Source of the DNA: Nageia nagi
Lineage: Eukaryota > Pinophyta
Reading direction: 5' to 3'
Assembly: GCA_050084985.1 (NCBI GenBank)
Contig: JBITNC010000001.1
Coordinates: 120,776,001 to 120,840,000, forward strand
Length of the DNA: 64,000 bases
Position 1 is the stretch's first letter. Every line of letters begins with the position of its first letter. Of the stretch, positions 1-13,295 are shown in pieces. The translations under genes and the position numbers were made by a program. The notes beneath the pieces are model-generated. The model was not told the DNA's origin. It saw only the letters and a list, made by a program, of their open reading frames with translations, and ran no database searches.

Positions 1-21
1 AGGTAATTAGGGATCTATTCA
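1..21 (+). repeat. Tail of a Copia-type LTR cut by the window edge
   Basis: The first bases match the last bases of the LTR that ends at 4796 (shared AGGTAATTAGGGAT, then a TTCA or GTCA end). They therefore look like the 3' end of another LTR whose body lies left of the window. Confidence 0.45.
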
Positions 22-735
22 TGTGGAGGGGGGTTTGTATAAAAAAAAAATTGTATTTTTTACAAAATAATGGTAATTTATTTTTTATATTTGGAAATAA
101 AAGTTTATTTCCATTTAAAATACAAAAAGGGAGGGGGGTAACATTTTTACAAATAATGCAATTTGACTTTATATATATAATATTAAATTTAAAAATTCAT
201 AAGAGGGGGGATTTATCAAAATTTATAGAATAATGTTAAAAAAAATAGAGGAGGGGGACCATAGCCCAAATGGTTCCTCTAGCTACTAATTGTAGTCATT
301 TGATGATCCCAAACCAATGGATCATAGGAAAAGTGCCCTAGGAGAGGTATTGCTTTCCTTAAAGCTTCAAAATTGACCAAACAAGTTCAAAATTACATAA
401 TAAACCAATGTCTAGCTATAATTTCCAAATAAAAATTTGAACTTGCAAAATATCTCTAATAACCCAACATTAGCTATAGTGAATAAAGCACAATATTCAA
501 GCATGCAATACTACTAGTATTCCAACATTGCAATTAGAGAGAAAAAATAGTAAATTAGCAATGTAATAACTACTCCAAACTCAACATCCAAGTACAATAA
601 GACAAATAACAAGATTTTGATATAAACATTGATACCAAAGTTGACCCAAAATTGATCAAAGTGGGTGCATGGTTGATTCAAGAATAGAGCCATGTGTAGA
701 ATTGTTATATATATATATTATATATATATATTATT
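22..735 (+). repeat. Noncoding leader of gypsy unit A
   Basis: There is no credible coding sequence here. The stretch matches 4797-5640 almost throughout, and part of it (about 260-545) also matches 16020-16312 in the same orientation. An inverted remnant of about 560-630 occurs at 43846-43915. A short TA-repeat lies at about 711-733. The position between an LTR tail and the pol relic makes it the 5' leader of a retroelement unit. No clear primer-binding site follows the LTR tail. Confidence 0.6.
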
Positions 736-739
736 CCTA

Positions 740-3660
740 GTTTGGATCCAAATTTTGTGACTCATAGTTTAATCATATAAAATGAGCCAATCCAATTCAA
801 CAAAAGCCAATAAAATATGCATCCAAGAATTTTCTTACTAATGAAGAAAGAAATTGAGAAGTATTTTAAGGAAACCTTATAATACTAATTAATTATTCTC
901 CATGGTTTTCAAATATTGTGCTTACATAAAATATGAATGGTGAGATAATATATTACACATATTTTAGGGATATTAATCAAGCTTATCTAAAAGATAATTT
1001 CCTTCCTAATATTGATATGATTATTCATTCTATAATAGGTCATGAGATTTTATCTTTCATGGATGGAATTTTCAGATATAAAAAAATTATTAAATAAGGA
1101 TGATCAATAAAAAACCACCCTTTTCACTAATTGGGATGCCTTTTTCTATATGGTGATGCATTTTGGATTAAGAATATTACAAGATCCATATATCACAAAG
1201 CTATAGTAACCATGTTCCGTGACTTGATATGTCATTCTTTAGAAATTTATGTGGATGACATGTTGGAAAATTCAATGAAAATTAATACCACCTTATGGAT
1301 TTGAGGGTGATCTTTGGGATTTTGAAGAAGTATAAGTTGTGATTAAAGCCTCCAAAATGTGCATTTAGAATTTCTTTTAAAAAGTTGCTTGGCTTCCTTA
1401 TTTCAAGAAGAGGTATTGAAGTGGATCTCATGAAAGTAAAATCTATTTAATGCATGTATCCCCTAATATATTTAAAGGTTTTAAGATGTATCCAAGGTAA
1501 AGTGTAAACTACTACAATACTTATTCAATTAGCTAATGGGAGTGATCCATTCTCTCATTTTTAAAAAAGGATGTGAAGTTTATTTGTGATCAAAAGTGAC
1601 ATAAAGATTTTAAAATATAAAGAGGTACCTTTCTAATCCTCCCATTTTACTCATCTTAATGAATAAAAAAATCCTTTGAAATATATCATCCACTTTGAAA
1701 ACCTTGGGGAAAATGCTTTCCTAAAATTATGATGAGAATAGAGAAAAATAGTATATTATATTAGCAAAACTTTGATAGATATGAGATAAGGTACACCCCC
1801 ATTGAGAAGTTATTCTCTAAATAGAGAAGTTGAGTCATTACATATTTAACAACATTGGTTATTCTATTTCTTAGATTATTTTTTCATATTTTTGATATTT
1901 GAACCATATATTTCAAGAAGGGCTACTAAGTGGGTAACGCTGTTAGAAGAGTTTAACATTTTCTTTATTTTACAAAAATCTATGAAAGGTCATGTTATAG
2001 AAACTTTTATGGTTAACCATTCAATGGAAAATTATTCTCCAATTAATGAAGAGTTTCATGATGATTTTATTGTTAGTGGGGAGTGATCTTAAGGCATTGA
2101 TGCATTGGTCATACATTGATGCACCATTATTAAAGAAGATTATACTAAATTATTCATTGGATTCATGAAAATGATGAGTGGAAATTATATTTTGATGGTT
2201 CAAAGTGTACTCACAGAGTATAGGAAGAAAATATAATTGTGAATCCTCTTGGTGATGTGATCCTTATGTCTTACTAATTAATATTTAATTAAACCAACAA
2301 CATGGTTGACTATGAAGCTCTAATCTTAGTACTAAAGGTTGTAATCCTCATTAATGTGATATTTAATTGTTTAAGATTCTTATTTGTTTGTTAAGAAATT
2401 GATTAACATCTTAAATACCAAATATAATAATCCACTCCAATATAAGAAGATGGTGTCAAACCTCCTTATGTATTTTCAAGAGTATATGATTAAGAACATT
2501 CCAATAGATAAAAATTGATATGTGGATGCAATACTAAGTGCATCCTCTTCAGATCTAATTTAAATTAGAGATGAAGTAACCATAATTACCATCAAGAATT
2601 TGAATAATCCATCTTGTGATTTTTTTTTAGCATCTTATTTAAGATAAGTGTTTTACAACAACACGTATTCATGTTGTAAGTGGTATGAATATGTCTTTGC
2701 ATATTTGAAAGATAAAGTTATATCAGGTTATTTTGATGGTAAAGAAAGATTAAGGCTCAAGAAAATAGTTTCTAAGTTTTTGATAATTGGAGATTATCTT
2801 TATAGAATATCCTTTGATGGTGCTTCTCCTAGATGGGCTTCAAAGCCATGAGATAAATGTATACTTGGAGTAAGCCCATGAAGATATGCATGGTGGCCAT
2901 TTTAATGCAAAAACTATTTATTTGAAGTTGCTTAGATTAGGTTATGATTATTATGAGTATATAATAAAGTGTGATTAATGTAAAAATAATGTTAACTTGT
3001 AGCCATATCCTTCTTAAATGTGGAATGTGATTATTTCTCTTAGCCTTTTTCTATGTAGGTAATTGATTTTTATTAAGATGATAGATCCAAATTAAAGAGA
3101 ATTGCATAAATTTTATTATTACCTCTATGGAATACTTCACAAAATGGGTTGAGAAAATCCTATTGAAGTCTTCCAAAGGTAATACAATCATTGAGTTTCT
3201 TGTTGAAAATATAATAACAATATTTGGGATTCCATCCAATCCTTTCATGGATAATGGGCCAAAGTTTAGAGGAAATGTAGTCAAATAATTTTTTGAGGAT
3301 TTTCACGTTGAGAGGAATATTTCCACTCCATAGTATCCCTAATGAGGTGGATAATTAAAAACTATTGATAAAACATTATCAATATCTTGGGTAAGATAAT
3401 TGCAAAGCATTGAAAGGATTGTCACACACAACTTCCATATGCACTTTGACATATAGGAAAAGCATACAAACAAAAATAGGAGGTACTCCATTATCCCTTA
3501 TGTAGAGAGATAAAGCTATTGTTCTTTGGAATTAGATATTTCCTATTTGAGACTTTCATTAAAGGGTCATTTCTCAGATGAAGATAAGACAAAGGTAGAT
3601 TGAATTAATTAGAATATTTAGATGAGAAAAGAGAAAATGCTTTGGAGTATGTTGGAATTT
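740..3660 (+). pseudogene. Ty3/gypsy pol relic (RT, RNase H, integrase), unit A
   Basis: This is a decayed polyprotein gene for retrotransposon replication and integration. Reverse transcriptase runs from about 745 to 1500: FRDIN near 965, then FMDGI, an MHFGLRN block near 1150, and an intact YVDD active site at 1249-1260. A GFLISRRGIEVD block follows near 1390. The RT-RNase H connection holds WVTLLEEFN at about 1930. RNase H starts near 2175 (YFDGSK). The integrase core is at about 3110-3300, with FTKW and MDNGPKFRG. The integrase C-terminal side reaches about 3660. Many stops and frameshifts break it. Gag and protease are absent, so it could not have moved alone in this form. The block order RT-RNase H-IN is that of Ty3/gypsy, probably the Tat/Athila side; the finer lineage is inference. 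Confidence 0.85.
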
Positions 3661-4253
3661 ATATAATCTAAATTAGGATGGTTATAAATGTAAAATTCCA
3701 CCTAATAATAGGTGAACATAATCAAGGTTCATTTTAAGTACAAATATTCCCTTATAAGTGAATATTAGGATTTTTAAAAGTTATATATAGTGAATACAAG
3801 TAGTACATATCCTAAGTCACCAAAACTTTTTAAAAAAACTTTCTTTTTTCTAATTCAATTTTACCAAAAGTTTATAGTCATTTTAAAATTTAAAATTTAA
3901 ATTTAAATTATCTTCTCTAAGATATAGAAAATTTTCATATTTGCCTAAATATTATATATATATATATATATAGAACACACACACACACATAATACTTCAA
4001 TATTTTAAATGCTAAATTGCATCCTTAAACAATTGAGTCCCTAAATGCTAAACCAAATCCTCATTCCTTGAAACCCTAAATGTTAAACTAGATCCCTAAA
4101 ATGTAAATGACAATAAAACCTCAAGTAATTTAAGAGTTATGATCATATAACCAAATCACTACAACCATTGTATAATGAATCTGTATTAGCCACTACAAGT
4201 GTTCTACATTGAATTTGTAATAATAAGGTGATATGTTTATTCATCTTTGTTAG
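3661..4253 (+). repeat. Noncoding tail of gypsy unit A
   Basis: No coding sequence was seen. It matches 12291-12836 along its length. It contains a TA microsatellite (about 3953-3972) followed by a short CA run (to 3989), and repeated phrases around CCTTAAAC/CCTAAATG near 4020-4100. It ends directly at the following LTR without a purine-rich tract, which is unusual for a retrotransposon 3' end. Confidence 0.55.
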
Positions 4254-4796
4254 TGTTGGAATGTATAATGCATTATTGTAAGGTATTTTAATGTAATTAA
4301 ATTAATACTTAAGGATATATATATGACTTAAGTATTTAGTGAATATGATAATATAAATTCACTAATACTTAAAAGTATCCCTAGATACCTTTTAAGTATT
4401 TTTGAATAAGATAATGTAACTTGTCCTACATGCCATCTCATAAGCATGCCACTTGGGTAAAAGGGTGATGCATACCATAACATTGTATACTAATTAAAAG
4501 GGTGATCCAAGGGAAGATTTTGTCCTATAAATAGAAGGCCCTCTCCTTGATATTACTCACTCAAATTTGTAGCAAAGTTATGCTATTGTTTAGGTTGTAG
4601 GAGAAGTGAGAAAGAGTTATTGTAAGAGAGTGCTCTTTGAGAATAATATATTAGATTAGTGGATGTACTCCCATGGTTTGAGGAACCACTTTATATTGGT
4701 GTCATATTGTATGAATGATAAATTAAGTTTGTGTTCTTAATGCTTAAGGATTTCAGAGAGGCTTCATGTGATCTTAGGTAATTAGGGATTTAGTCA
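4254..4796 (+). repeat. LTR of the TGTTGG family, shared by units A and B
   Basis: It starts TGTTGGAATG and ends TAGTCA, giving TG...CA termini and about 543 bp. The same LTR recurs at 12837 (+), 43922 (+), 16315, 23555 and 27118 (all -). A TATA-like CTATAAATAG near 4530 fits a promoter in the U3 region. The minus copies sit next to Copia RNase H ends and a polypurine tract, so the family is Copia-type. Here it lies between two gypsy pol units, serving as 3' LTR of A and 5' LTR of B. Its 3' boundary is set by comparison with 23555 and 1-21 and may shift by some bases. Confidence 0.75.
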
Positions 4797-5640
<844 letters not shown>

Positions 5641-5649
5641 GATATTATG

Positions 5650-6835
5650 AATATATTCCAAGTTTGAATCCAAAATTTTTCACTCATAGTTTAACTGTAC
5701 AAAATGATGCCAATCCAATTCAACAAAAGCCAAGAAAAATACATCTAAAAATTATCTTACTAATGAAGAAAGAAATTGAGAAGTATTTTAAGTCAAGTAT
5801 TATAATATCCAATTAATTACTATCCATGGTTTTCAAATATTGTGCTTACATCAAATATGAATTATTAGATAATATATTACACATATTTTAGGGATATTAA
5901 TCAAGCTTATCCAAAAGATAATTATCCTCTCCCTAATATTTATATGATTGTTCAATCTATAACAATTCATGAGATCTTATCTTTCATGGATTGAATTTTA
6001 TGATATAACCAAATTATAAAATAAGAATTATCAATACAAAACCACCCTTGTCACTCTTTGAGATACATTTTTTTATATAGTGATCCATTTTGGATTGAAG
6101 AATATTACAAGATTCATATATCCAAAAACTATAGTAACCATGTTTTATGACTTGATATTCATTATTTAGAATATATATGGATTATATATTGGCCAACTCC
6201 AAGTAAAAGGATGACCATATTATGGATTTAAGGGTGATATTTGAGAGGTTGAGGAAGTATAAGTTGAGAGTAAAGCCCTAAAAATGTGCATTTAGAGTTT
6301 CTTTTGAAAATTTGCTTGGATTCCTTGTTTCAAGAAGAGGTATTGAAGTGGATCCCAAGAAAGTAAAATATATTGAATGCATGCATCCCCCAAGATATTT
6401 AAATGGTTAAGAAGTATCCAAGGTAAAGTGTAAACTACTACAATATTTTTATTCAATTAGCTAATAGGAGTGATCCATTCTCTCATTTTTTGAAAAAGGA
6501 TGTGAAGTTTATTTGGGATCAAAAGTGCCACAAAGATTTTGAAAATATAAAGAGGTACCTTTCTAATGCTCCCATTTTAGCTCCTTTTAATGAATAAAAA
6601 ACTCTTTTTATATATATCATCCACTTTGAAAACCTTAGGGGGAATACTTTCCTAAAATTATGATGAGAATAGAGAAAAAATAATATATTATATTAGTAAA
6701 CCTTTGATAATATTGAGATAAGGTACACCCCATTAAGAATTTATTCTCTATAATAGATAATTTGAGTGATTGAATATTGGAAAACATTGCCTATGTTGTT
6801 GCTTAGATTAATTTTTAGATATTTGATGTTTGGAC
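5650..6835 (+). pseudogene. Ty3/gypsy pol relic, unit B left part (RT to start of RNase H)
   Basis: This is the first part of the same decayed polyprotein as in unit A. It covers RT (FRDIN-like block near 5890, a GFLVSRRGIEVD block near 6315) and breaks off in the RT-RNase H connection. The YVDD site is degraded to a YMDY-like sequence near 6175. The break point is the left end of the hAT transposon; coding homology resumes at 10521 exactly where it stops here. Stops and frameshifts are frequent. Confidence 0.8.
6828..6835. repeat. Left target site duplication of the hAT element
   Basis: GTTTGGAC here pairs with GTTTGAAC at 10513-10520, 7 of 8 bases. An 8-bp duplication is the hallmark of hAT insertion. 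The uninterrupted site in unit A (about 1895-1905) has TTTGAACC, supporting the reading. Confidence 0.75.
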
Positions 6836-9800
6836 CATAGAATAAAAAGATGATTTTTTGAAAAATACGATGGGGACCAAAGATGTAAAAATAGCCTTTA
6901 AATGATCAAAATATGTTGAATACGAAAAAATTTGCAGCTCTAAAAATACATAAATACAAAAAAGTGGGGAAAAATGGAAAAAAATGTAAAAGAAACTTCT
7001 ACTAGAACCACCACCAACACTCTTGCAGGGCTTTTGCCTAATCCTTTGGTACTAAATGAGTGGCTCATCATCATCAAGCTCACTCTTAATGTCTCAAAAA
7101 CTTGATGCTCATAAACATGGTGAGGTCCAACACCATGATAAATCTCCATACTAGGTAATGGATCAAAATGCTAATGTCCTCCTCCTCCTCCCCTCCTACA
7201 CATCCTCCTCATCTTCTACATGCTCCTCCTCCTCACCCTCATTTGCAAGTTCATCTATCTCCTACTCCATGTCAAGCCATTATTCTCAAAATGCTTCATG
7301 TAACTCCTTTAGATCTACCACTATATCCACTAGAGGTGCATCACTATCAAAAAAAAAAAAAACATGTCAAAATTTATAATTTTATAGGACCTATCAAGAT
7401 ATTTTAAAAATCACATGTAGGGGGGTGCTAGGTGGGAGTAAAAATAAAGAAGATAAAAATAACCTATTGAGGATCAATGATAGTCAAGTTAATGGGCTCA
7501 TCCTCATCCTTCTGTTGTAGTTGCCTTACATACAATCGTAGGTTGACATAAATGTACACAATATCATTCAAGCATTGTGTTGTCAACCTATTAACATAAA
7601 AAAATGAGATAATGATAATTGAGAGTGAGATTTGAGAAGTAAGAAATTTATATTGCATTTTGAAAGTTGATAGGAATCACAATTGGATGAATCAAATTAC
7701 AACTTGTTGCACTTCTTGGAGTGAACTTTTTCAAATGCACTCTAATTGCACTCACATCTTAAAGTGCTACACATTTGACTAAGGATGTGAATGGAAAATC
7801 TTTCAACTCAGGTGTTTCACCCCCAAAATTTGCCCACCATAACTCTAAAAAATGTAGTAATATCAAACCAAAAAAATTAAATATTTAAATACCTAAATGT
7901 ATAAACTTAAAACTTAAAATTAATGCATGAAATTTGTATTTTTATCACTTGGAGCAATTTATGAAATGTGCTTCTCTAGAGATTGATACCCAAAGAGGCT
8001 CTTAAGTGCTTGTATGACTTAAGCTCCTTAAGATTTTGGATTGAGTGGTAGGATCTTGAACCATACCAGCTACACATTTTGTAAGCCCCAAGTTAGCATG
8101 AGTATCATTATTGTATTTTGAGTTTGGTGCAAATATAATATAGGGTTTAAGATGGACCTTGCTCCATGAATAGGGTGATACAACATATTCCACCATCATT
8201 CATCAATGAGAGCCCAAAATCCATGTGCTTATTACCAAACTCATTATCCTCATTAGGGGGGTCAATATAATAATGCATTATGGCCTCTTTGTCCCTAGCC
8301 ATAGCCTCATATAAATATCCCATAGTGGGCCTATCACTATCAACCAAATATAGTACTCATACAAGTGGTCCTATCATGCTACAAATCTCTCTAAGCATTG
8401 ACCAAAAATCATCTATGGATATCAATGAAGACACGATCATACCCTTTGGCCTTGTGCTCATGGTTGTATCACTCCACTCTCTAGAAAAAAACATGGAATG
8501 CAACTCATGCATGTTCCAAAATAGTGACTAAAGGCTAATAAAATTAGAGGCAAAATGTGTAACTCTTGGCTACAACAAGTCCCTATCGTTGGTATACCTC
8601 CTCATCATACTAAAATAGTGGTTTTATTATAAATATACCTAGTAACACAAGATAAGAAATTAAAAATCAAGATAGTCTATGAGTAATAATATAAGATAAG
8701 AAGAAAATATGATAAGATAAAACAAGATAAGATAGATGTACCTTGTGATTTTCCTAGCTTGGTCAACCACCTCTTTCACCCAAACCATTTTTCTTATGTC
8801 CTCCAAAAGAAGATTAATGTAATGACAAGCACATGGAGTCTAGTACAAGGAGGGATACATATTCATGAGCTTGCTACCTACTGCAACATAACTAGAAGCA
8901 TTTCTTATGACCAATTGAACAACATGCTCTAGCCCCACCTCCTTCACAAACTAATCCAATAAGACATAACAAGTTTGCATCTTTTGCCTTATCAATGCAT
9001 CAATAGATTTCTTAAATATTGTTCCATATTTGGAGTATACCAAAAATTAATCAAGATTCTACTCTTACTATCCAACCACCCATCAGATAGTATTATGCAA
9101 CCTAATAACTTCCAAGATTCTTCAAAATCAACCATTCTAAAAATAGCAAAATAAAAATAAAATAAATTATAAAATAACTAAATAAAAAATGTAATTTAAA
9201 AAATGTAATACATATTGTCTATTGAAATTTGATATCACTATTTATGTACCTATCATGGAATTCATGCTTGAGATCCTTCATGATAGACCCTTGCATTTTT
9301 GCATGAGTAGGGCCCACATACCTAGGTCCAATATTAGCCATTGCATTAATCACTAGTTGCCAAAATACACTCCTAGTAATGTGGATTGGAACTTCTTCAT
9401 AATAGATCAATTTTGCCAACATCAAATCAGCTTCTTTCTTCTCCTTCTTTTTAGCATACTCATAATGGATGGTTGGGATTTAGGAGTTATTTATTGTTGA
9501 AAGTAGGAATGGATCCAACCCTTCCAGGGTATCCAATTCCACTGGTCTACTAGCACTTGCACTTGCACTTGCATTACCACCTATACTTGGACTGGACACA
9601 TTTCCACTTGAAGAGCTTGTCCCTCCTAGCTCCATTCAAAATGCTTGTTTCCTCTTTTTTTTTCTCAATAATAGAATCCAAGGCTCTAATTTCATTCAAA
9701 GCAAGATCTAGAGTTACTTTTGGGAAACTCTCTACATCACTCCTTGGTCTCCTAGAAAGATGCCATTTGAACCTTGTAATTATTCCCTAGATAGGCTTGC

Positions 9801-10512
9801 CACATAGATTACAACTAAAATGCTGAGAATTACCACAAAACCCCTCAATTGGAGTCACATATTGCCAAAACCTATCCAACTCCTTGGCATTTTGGTGTCT
9901 TGGAAAATCTCCCTCAATCAATAATGCTCTAGCTCCTCTCTCTTTCTCCAAGCCTTGCAAAGAAAAAATGAGGGGAAAAACCTTTCCCCCCCTTTATTAC
10001 TTCTCCTTAGCCACCTAGCATAGACCACATTTTTGCAATGTATTCAGCATTTTTTGGGCATTTAAATGGTGTTTAGATGGAAAAAAATGTTTCTGGCATC
10101 TTTTCCTTCCAAACATAGGTTCTATCTCTATCGGATTGCATCTTTTGCTCTTAAGATGCATTTTTTCACATTTAAACATCATTTTTAGATGCAAAAAGTG
10201 CCAAAAATAGTGTGTATGGTAGGTTGTTTTAAGTTAAATATTTCCTACATATTCATGATATCTTTCATGTTTAAATAGCACATTTTGGAGGAAAAAATGC
10301 ATCTAAGGTGGTTTGTAAAATTCCATCCATCCTACATTTTTTCCATGTATTCAACATTTTTTTGACATCTTTTCCCCATTTAAACATTATTTAAATAGCC
10401 TATCTTTTGAAGTTAAATGATGTTTTTCCATTTTTTTGAGGAAAATTCAAAATTTTCCCAAAAATGGAAAAAACACCATTTTTCATGTTTAAACGTGTTT
10501 TTTTATTGTATG
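6836..10512 (-). mobile_element. hAT-family DNA transposon, full length but degenerate
   Basis: The element is 3677 bp. Its ends are imperfect inverted repeats: CATAGAATAAAAA at the left and CATACAATAAAAA read inward from the right, 12 of 13 bases. It is flanked by an 8-bp duplication. It interrupts the gypsy pol of unit B: joining 6835 to 10521 restores the continuous gypsy order seen in unit A. Inside, on the minus strand, lies a complete-length but broken hAT transposase. The noncoding right arm (about 10000-10512) carries many TTTAAA-centred motifs (see findings). It is non-functional today because the transposase has stops and frameshifts. Confidence 0.82.
7110..9930 (-). pseudogene. hAT transposase relic (BED finger, DUF659, hATC)
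   Basis: Reading from 9930 down, the protein would start with a BED-type zinc finger (about 9840-9750): C-N-L-C-G-K followed by ITRFKWHLS, giving the C-x2-C...H pattern. Next come a Ser-rich linker and the DUF659-like core (about 9425-9219: AKLIYYEEVPIHITRSVFWQ). The middle domain (about 8347-8002) has GYLYEAMARDKEAI and a KVHLKPYIIFAPN block, equivalent to the HRPLHAAGYFLNP motif of plant hAT proteins. The C-terminal dimerisation domain (about 7860-7464) has ELWWANFGGETPELKDF and QCLNDIVYIYVNLRL. A possible intron at about 7348-7462 separates an acidic tail. Numerous stops and frameshifts make it a pseudogene. The family call rests on domain order and on the 8-bp target duplication. Confidence 0.85.
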
Positions 10513-10520
10513 GTTTGAAC
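10513..10520. repeat. Right target site duplication of the hAT element
   Basis: GTTTGAAC is the partner of GTTTGGAC at 6828-6835. Confidence 0.75.
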
Positions 10521-12290
10521 CACATCATTTAGGAAGGATACCAAGTGGGTAATGTTGTTGCATGAGTTTAACCTTATTTTTATTTTATAAAAATCTATCA
10601 AAGGTCATGTTATAGAAATATTTATGGCTAATCATTCAAGGGAAAATTCTACTCCCATTAATGAAGAGTTTCGTGATGATTTTATTAGTAGTATGGAGGG
10701 ATCATAAGGCATTGATGTATTGGTCATACATCGATGTACCATTATTAAATAAGAGTACCCTAAATTATTCATTTGAATCATGAAAATGATGAGTGAAAAT
10801 TATATTTTAATGGTTCAAAGTGTACTCATAGAGTATAAGAAGAAACCATGATTTTGAATCCTCATGGTGATGTGATCCTTATGTCCTACTAATTAATCTT
10901 CAATTGAACCAACAACATGGTTGATATGAAGCTCTAATATTAGTACTAAAGGTTGCAATCATCATTAATGTGACATATTAATTGTTTAAATATTCTTAAT
11001 TATTTGTTAATAAACTAATTGACATCTAAAATACTAAAGATAAGAAGCTACAACCATATAAGGAGATGGTGTCAAACCTCCTAATCTATTTTTAAGAGTA
11101 TAAGATTAAAAACATTCCAAGAGATAAAAATAGATATGTGGATGCAATATAAAGTGCATACTCTTTAGTTGAATTTAAATTGAAGATGAAGAAACCAAAA
11201 TTACCATCAAATTGTTTAAGTTATATTTTTGTGTTGAGGATTTTGTTAAAGATAAGTATTTTACAACCACATGTATTCATGTTTGTAAGTTGTATGAAGA
11301 TGTATTTGCATATTTTATTGATGAGTTACCTCAAGTTATTTTGATGGTAATAATGAGTAAGGCTCAAGAAAATGTTTTCCAAGTATGTGATAATTGGATA
11401 TTTTCTTTATAAATATCCTTTGATGGTGCTTCTCTTAGATGTATTTAAAGCCATGAGATAAATGTATACTTGGAGTAAGCCCATGAAGATATGTGTGGTG
11501 GCCACTTTAATGCAAAAAATATTTATTTGAAGTTGCTTATATTGGGTATGATTGTTATGAGCATATAATAAAGTATGATTAATATCAAAATAAAATTAAT
11601 TTGTAGCCATATCCTTCTTAATAGTTGAATGGATTATTTCTCCTTAGCCAATTTCTATTTAGGTACTTGATTTTATTAGGATGATAAATCCAAATTAAAA
11701 GAAAGCCATAATTTTATTATTACTTCTATGTAATACTTCACAAAATGGGTTGAGGAAATCCTATTGAAGTCTTCCAAAGGTAATATAATCATTGAGTTTC
11801 TTGTTGAAAATATCATAACAATATTTGGGATCACATCCAATCTTTTCATGGATAATGGGCCACATTTTAGAGGAAATGTAGTCAAATAATTTTTTGAGTA
11901 GTTTCACATTGAGAGGAAGCTTTCCACTCCATATTATCATCAATTAAATAGATAAGTAAAAACTACTAATAAAACATTATCAATATCTTGGGTAAGATAA
12001 TTGCAAAGCATGGAAAGGATTGGCACACATAACTTTCATGTGCACTTTTGACATATAGGAAAAGCATTGAAAAAACATAGGTGCTACTCCATTATCCTTT
12101 ATGTATGGAGATAAGGTTATATTCATTTGGACTTAGATATTTCCTCTTTGAGAGTTCCATTAAACAGTCATTTCTCATATGAAGATAAGAGAAAGGTAAG
12201 ATTGACTTAAATAGAATCTTTAGATGAGAAAAGAGTAAATGATTTGGAGTATGTTAGAACATATAATGCAAATTAGGAGGGTTATAAATG
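10521..12290 (+). pseudogene. Ty3/gypsy pol relic, unit B right part (RNase H, integrase)
   Basis: Gypsy coding homology continues from the point cut at 6835. A WVMLLHEFN-like connection lies at about 10545, an RNase H start (YFNGSK-like) near 10800, and the integrase core at about 11700-11900 with FTKW and MDNGPHFRG. It matches unit A (1900-3660) in order and spacing and has the same kind of stops and frameshifts. The sequence after 12200 corresponds to the end of the integrase reading frame. Confidence 0.82.
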
Positions 12291-12836
12291 TAATATTCCA
12301 CCTAATAATAGGTGAACATAATCAAGTTTCATTTTAAACATAAATCTTCCCTTGTAACTAATATTAGGATTTTTAAAAGTTGCATATAGTGAATATGAGG
12401 AGTATTATATCTCCTAAGTCACCAAAACTTTATAAAAAAATTTCCTTTTCCAATTTATTTTGCCAAAATTTTTATAGTAATTTTAAAATCTAAAATTTAA
12501 ATTACATTCTCTAAGATATAGAAATTTTTTATATTCATTCTCTCTCTCTTCTTATATATATATAATATTATATATACTTCAATATTTTAAACTTCAAATT
12601 GCATCCTTAAACCCTCGAGTCCTTAATTGCTAAACCAAATCCTTATGCCCTTGAAACCCTAAATGTTAAACTAGATCCTTAAATACTCAATGACAATATG
12701 ATGTCAAACTATTTAAGAGTTATGATCTTATAACCAAATCAATACAACCATTGTATAATGAATCTTTGTTAGCCACTACAAGTGTTCTAAATTGAATTTG
12801 TAATAACAAGGTGAGATGTTTATTTATATTTGTTAG
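12291..12836 (+). repeat. Noncoding tail of gypsy unit B
   Basis: It matches 3661-4253 of unit A up to the base before the LTR, including the TTTGTTAG that immediately precedes the LTR. No gene was seen. Confidence 0.55.
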
Positions 12837-13295
12837 TGTTGGAATGTATAATGATTATTGTAAGTTATCCTAATGTAATTCACTTCATACTTAAGGTATC
12901 TATATGCCTTAAGTATTTAGTGAATATGGTAATGTAAATTCACTAATACTTAAAAGCATCCCTATATACCTTTTAAGTATTGTTTAATAAGATAATGTAA
13001 CTTATCCTACATGCCATCTCATGAGCATGCCCCTTGGATAAAAGGGTGATGCATGCCATGACATTGTGCAATGATTAAAATGGTGATCCAAGGGAGGATT
13101 TTGATCTATAAATAGATGGCCCTATCCTTTAGATTACTCACTCAAATTTGTAGCAAAGATATGCTCTTGTTTAGGTTGTAGGAGAAGTGAGAAAGAGTTG
13201 TTGTAAGAGAGTGCTCTTTGAGAATAAGATCTTATATTAGTGGATGTACTCTCATGGTTGGAGAAACCACTTTATTTGGTATCATCTTGTGTGAA
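12837..13295 (+). repeat. LTR of the TGTTGG family, 3' end missing
   Basis: It begins TGTTGGAATG and follows the LTR at 4254 through the TATA-like CTATAAATAG (about 13107) to about 13295. There it stops abruptly and an antisense protease reading frame begins. The missing ~90 bp points to a deletion or insertion breakpoint. Confidence 0.72.

Noticed and set aside
7158-7407. Ser-rich and Pro-rich plus-strand frames
   Set aside because: They are the reverse of the acidic tail of the hAT transposase and consist of CTC/TCC repeats.
6836-10512. Mutator-like element as an alternative for the nested transposon
   Set aside because: A 9-bp duplication could be argued, but the transposase has BED, DUF659-like and hATC regions, and an 8-bp duplication gives matching inverted termini.
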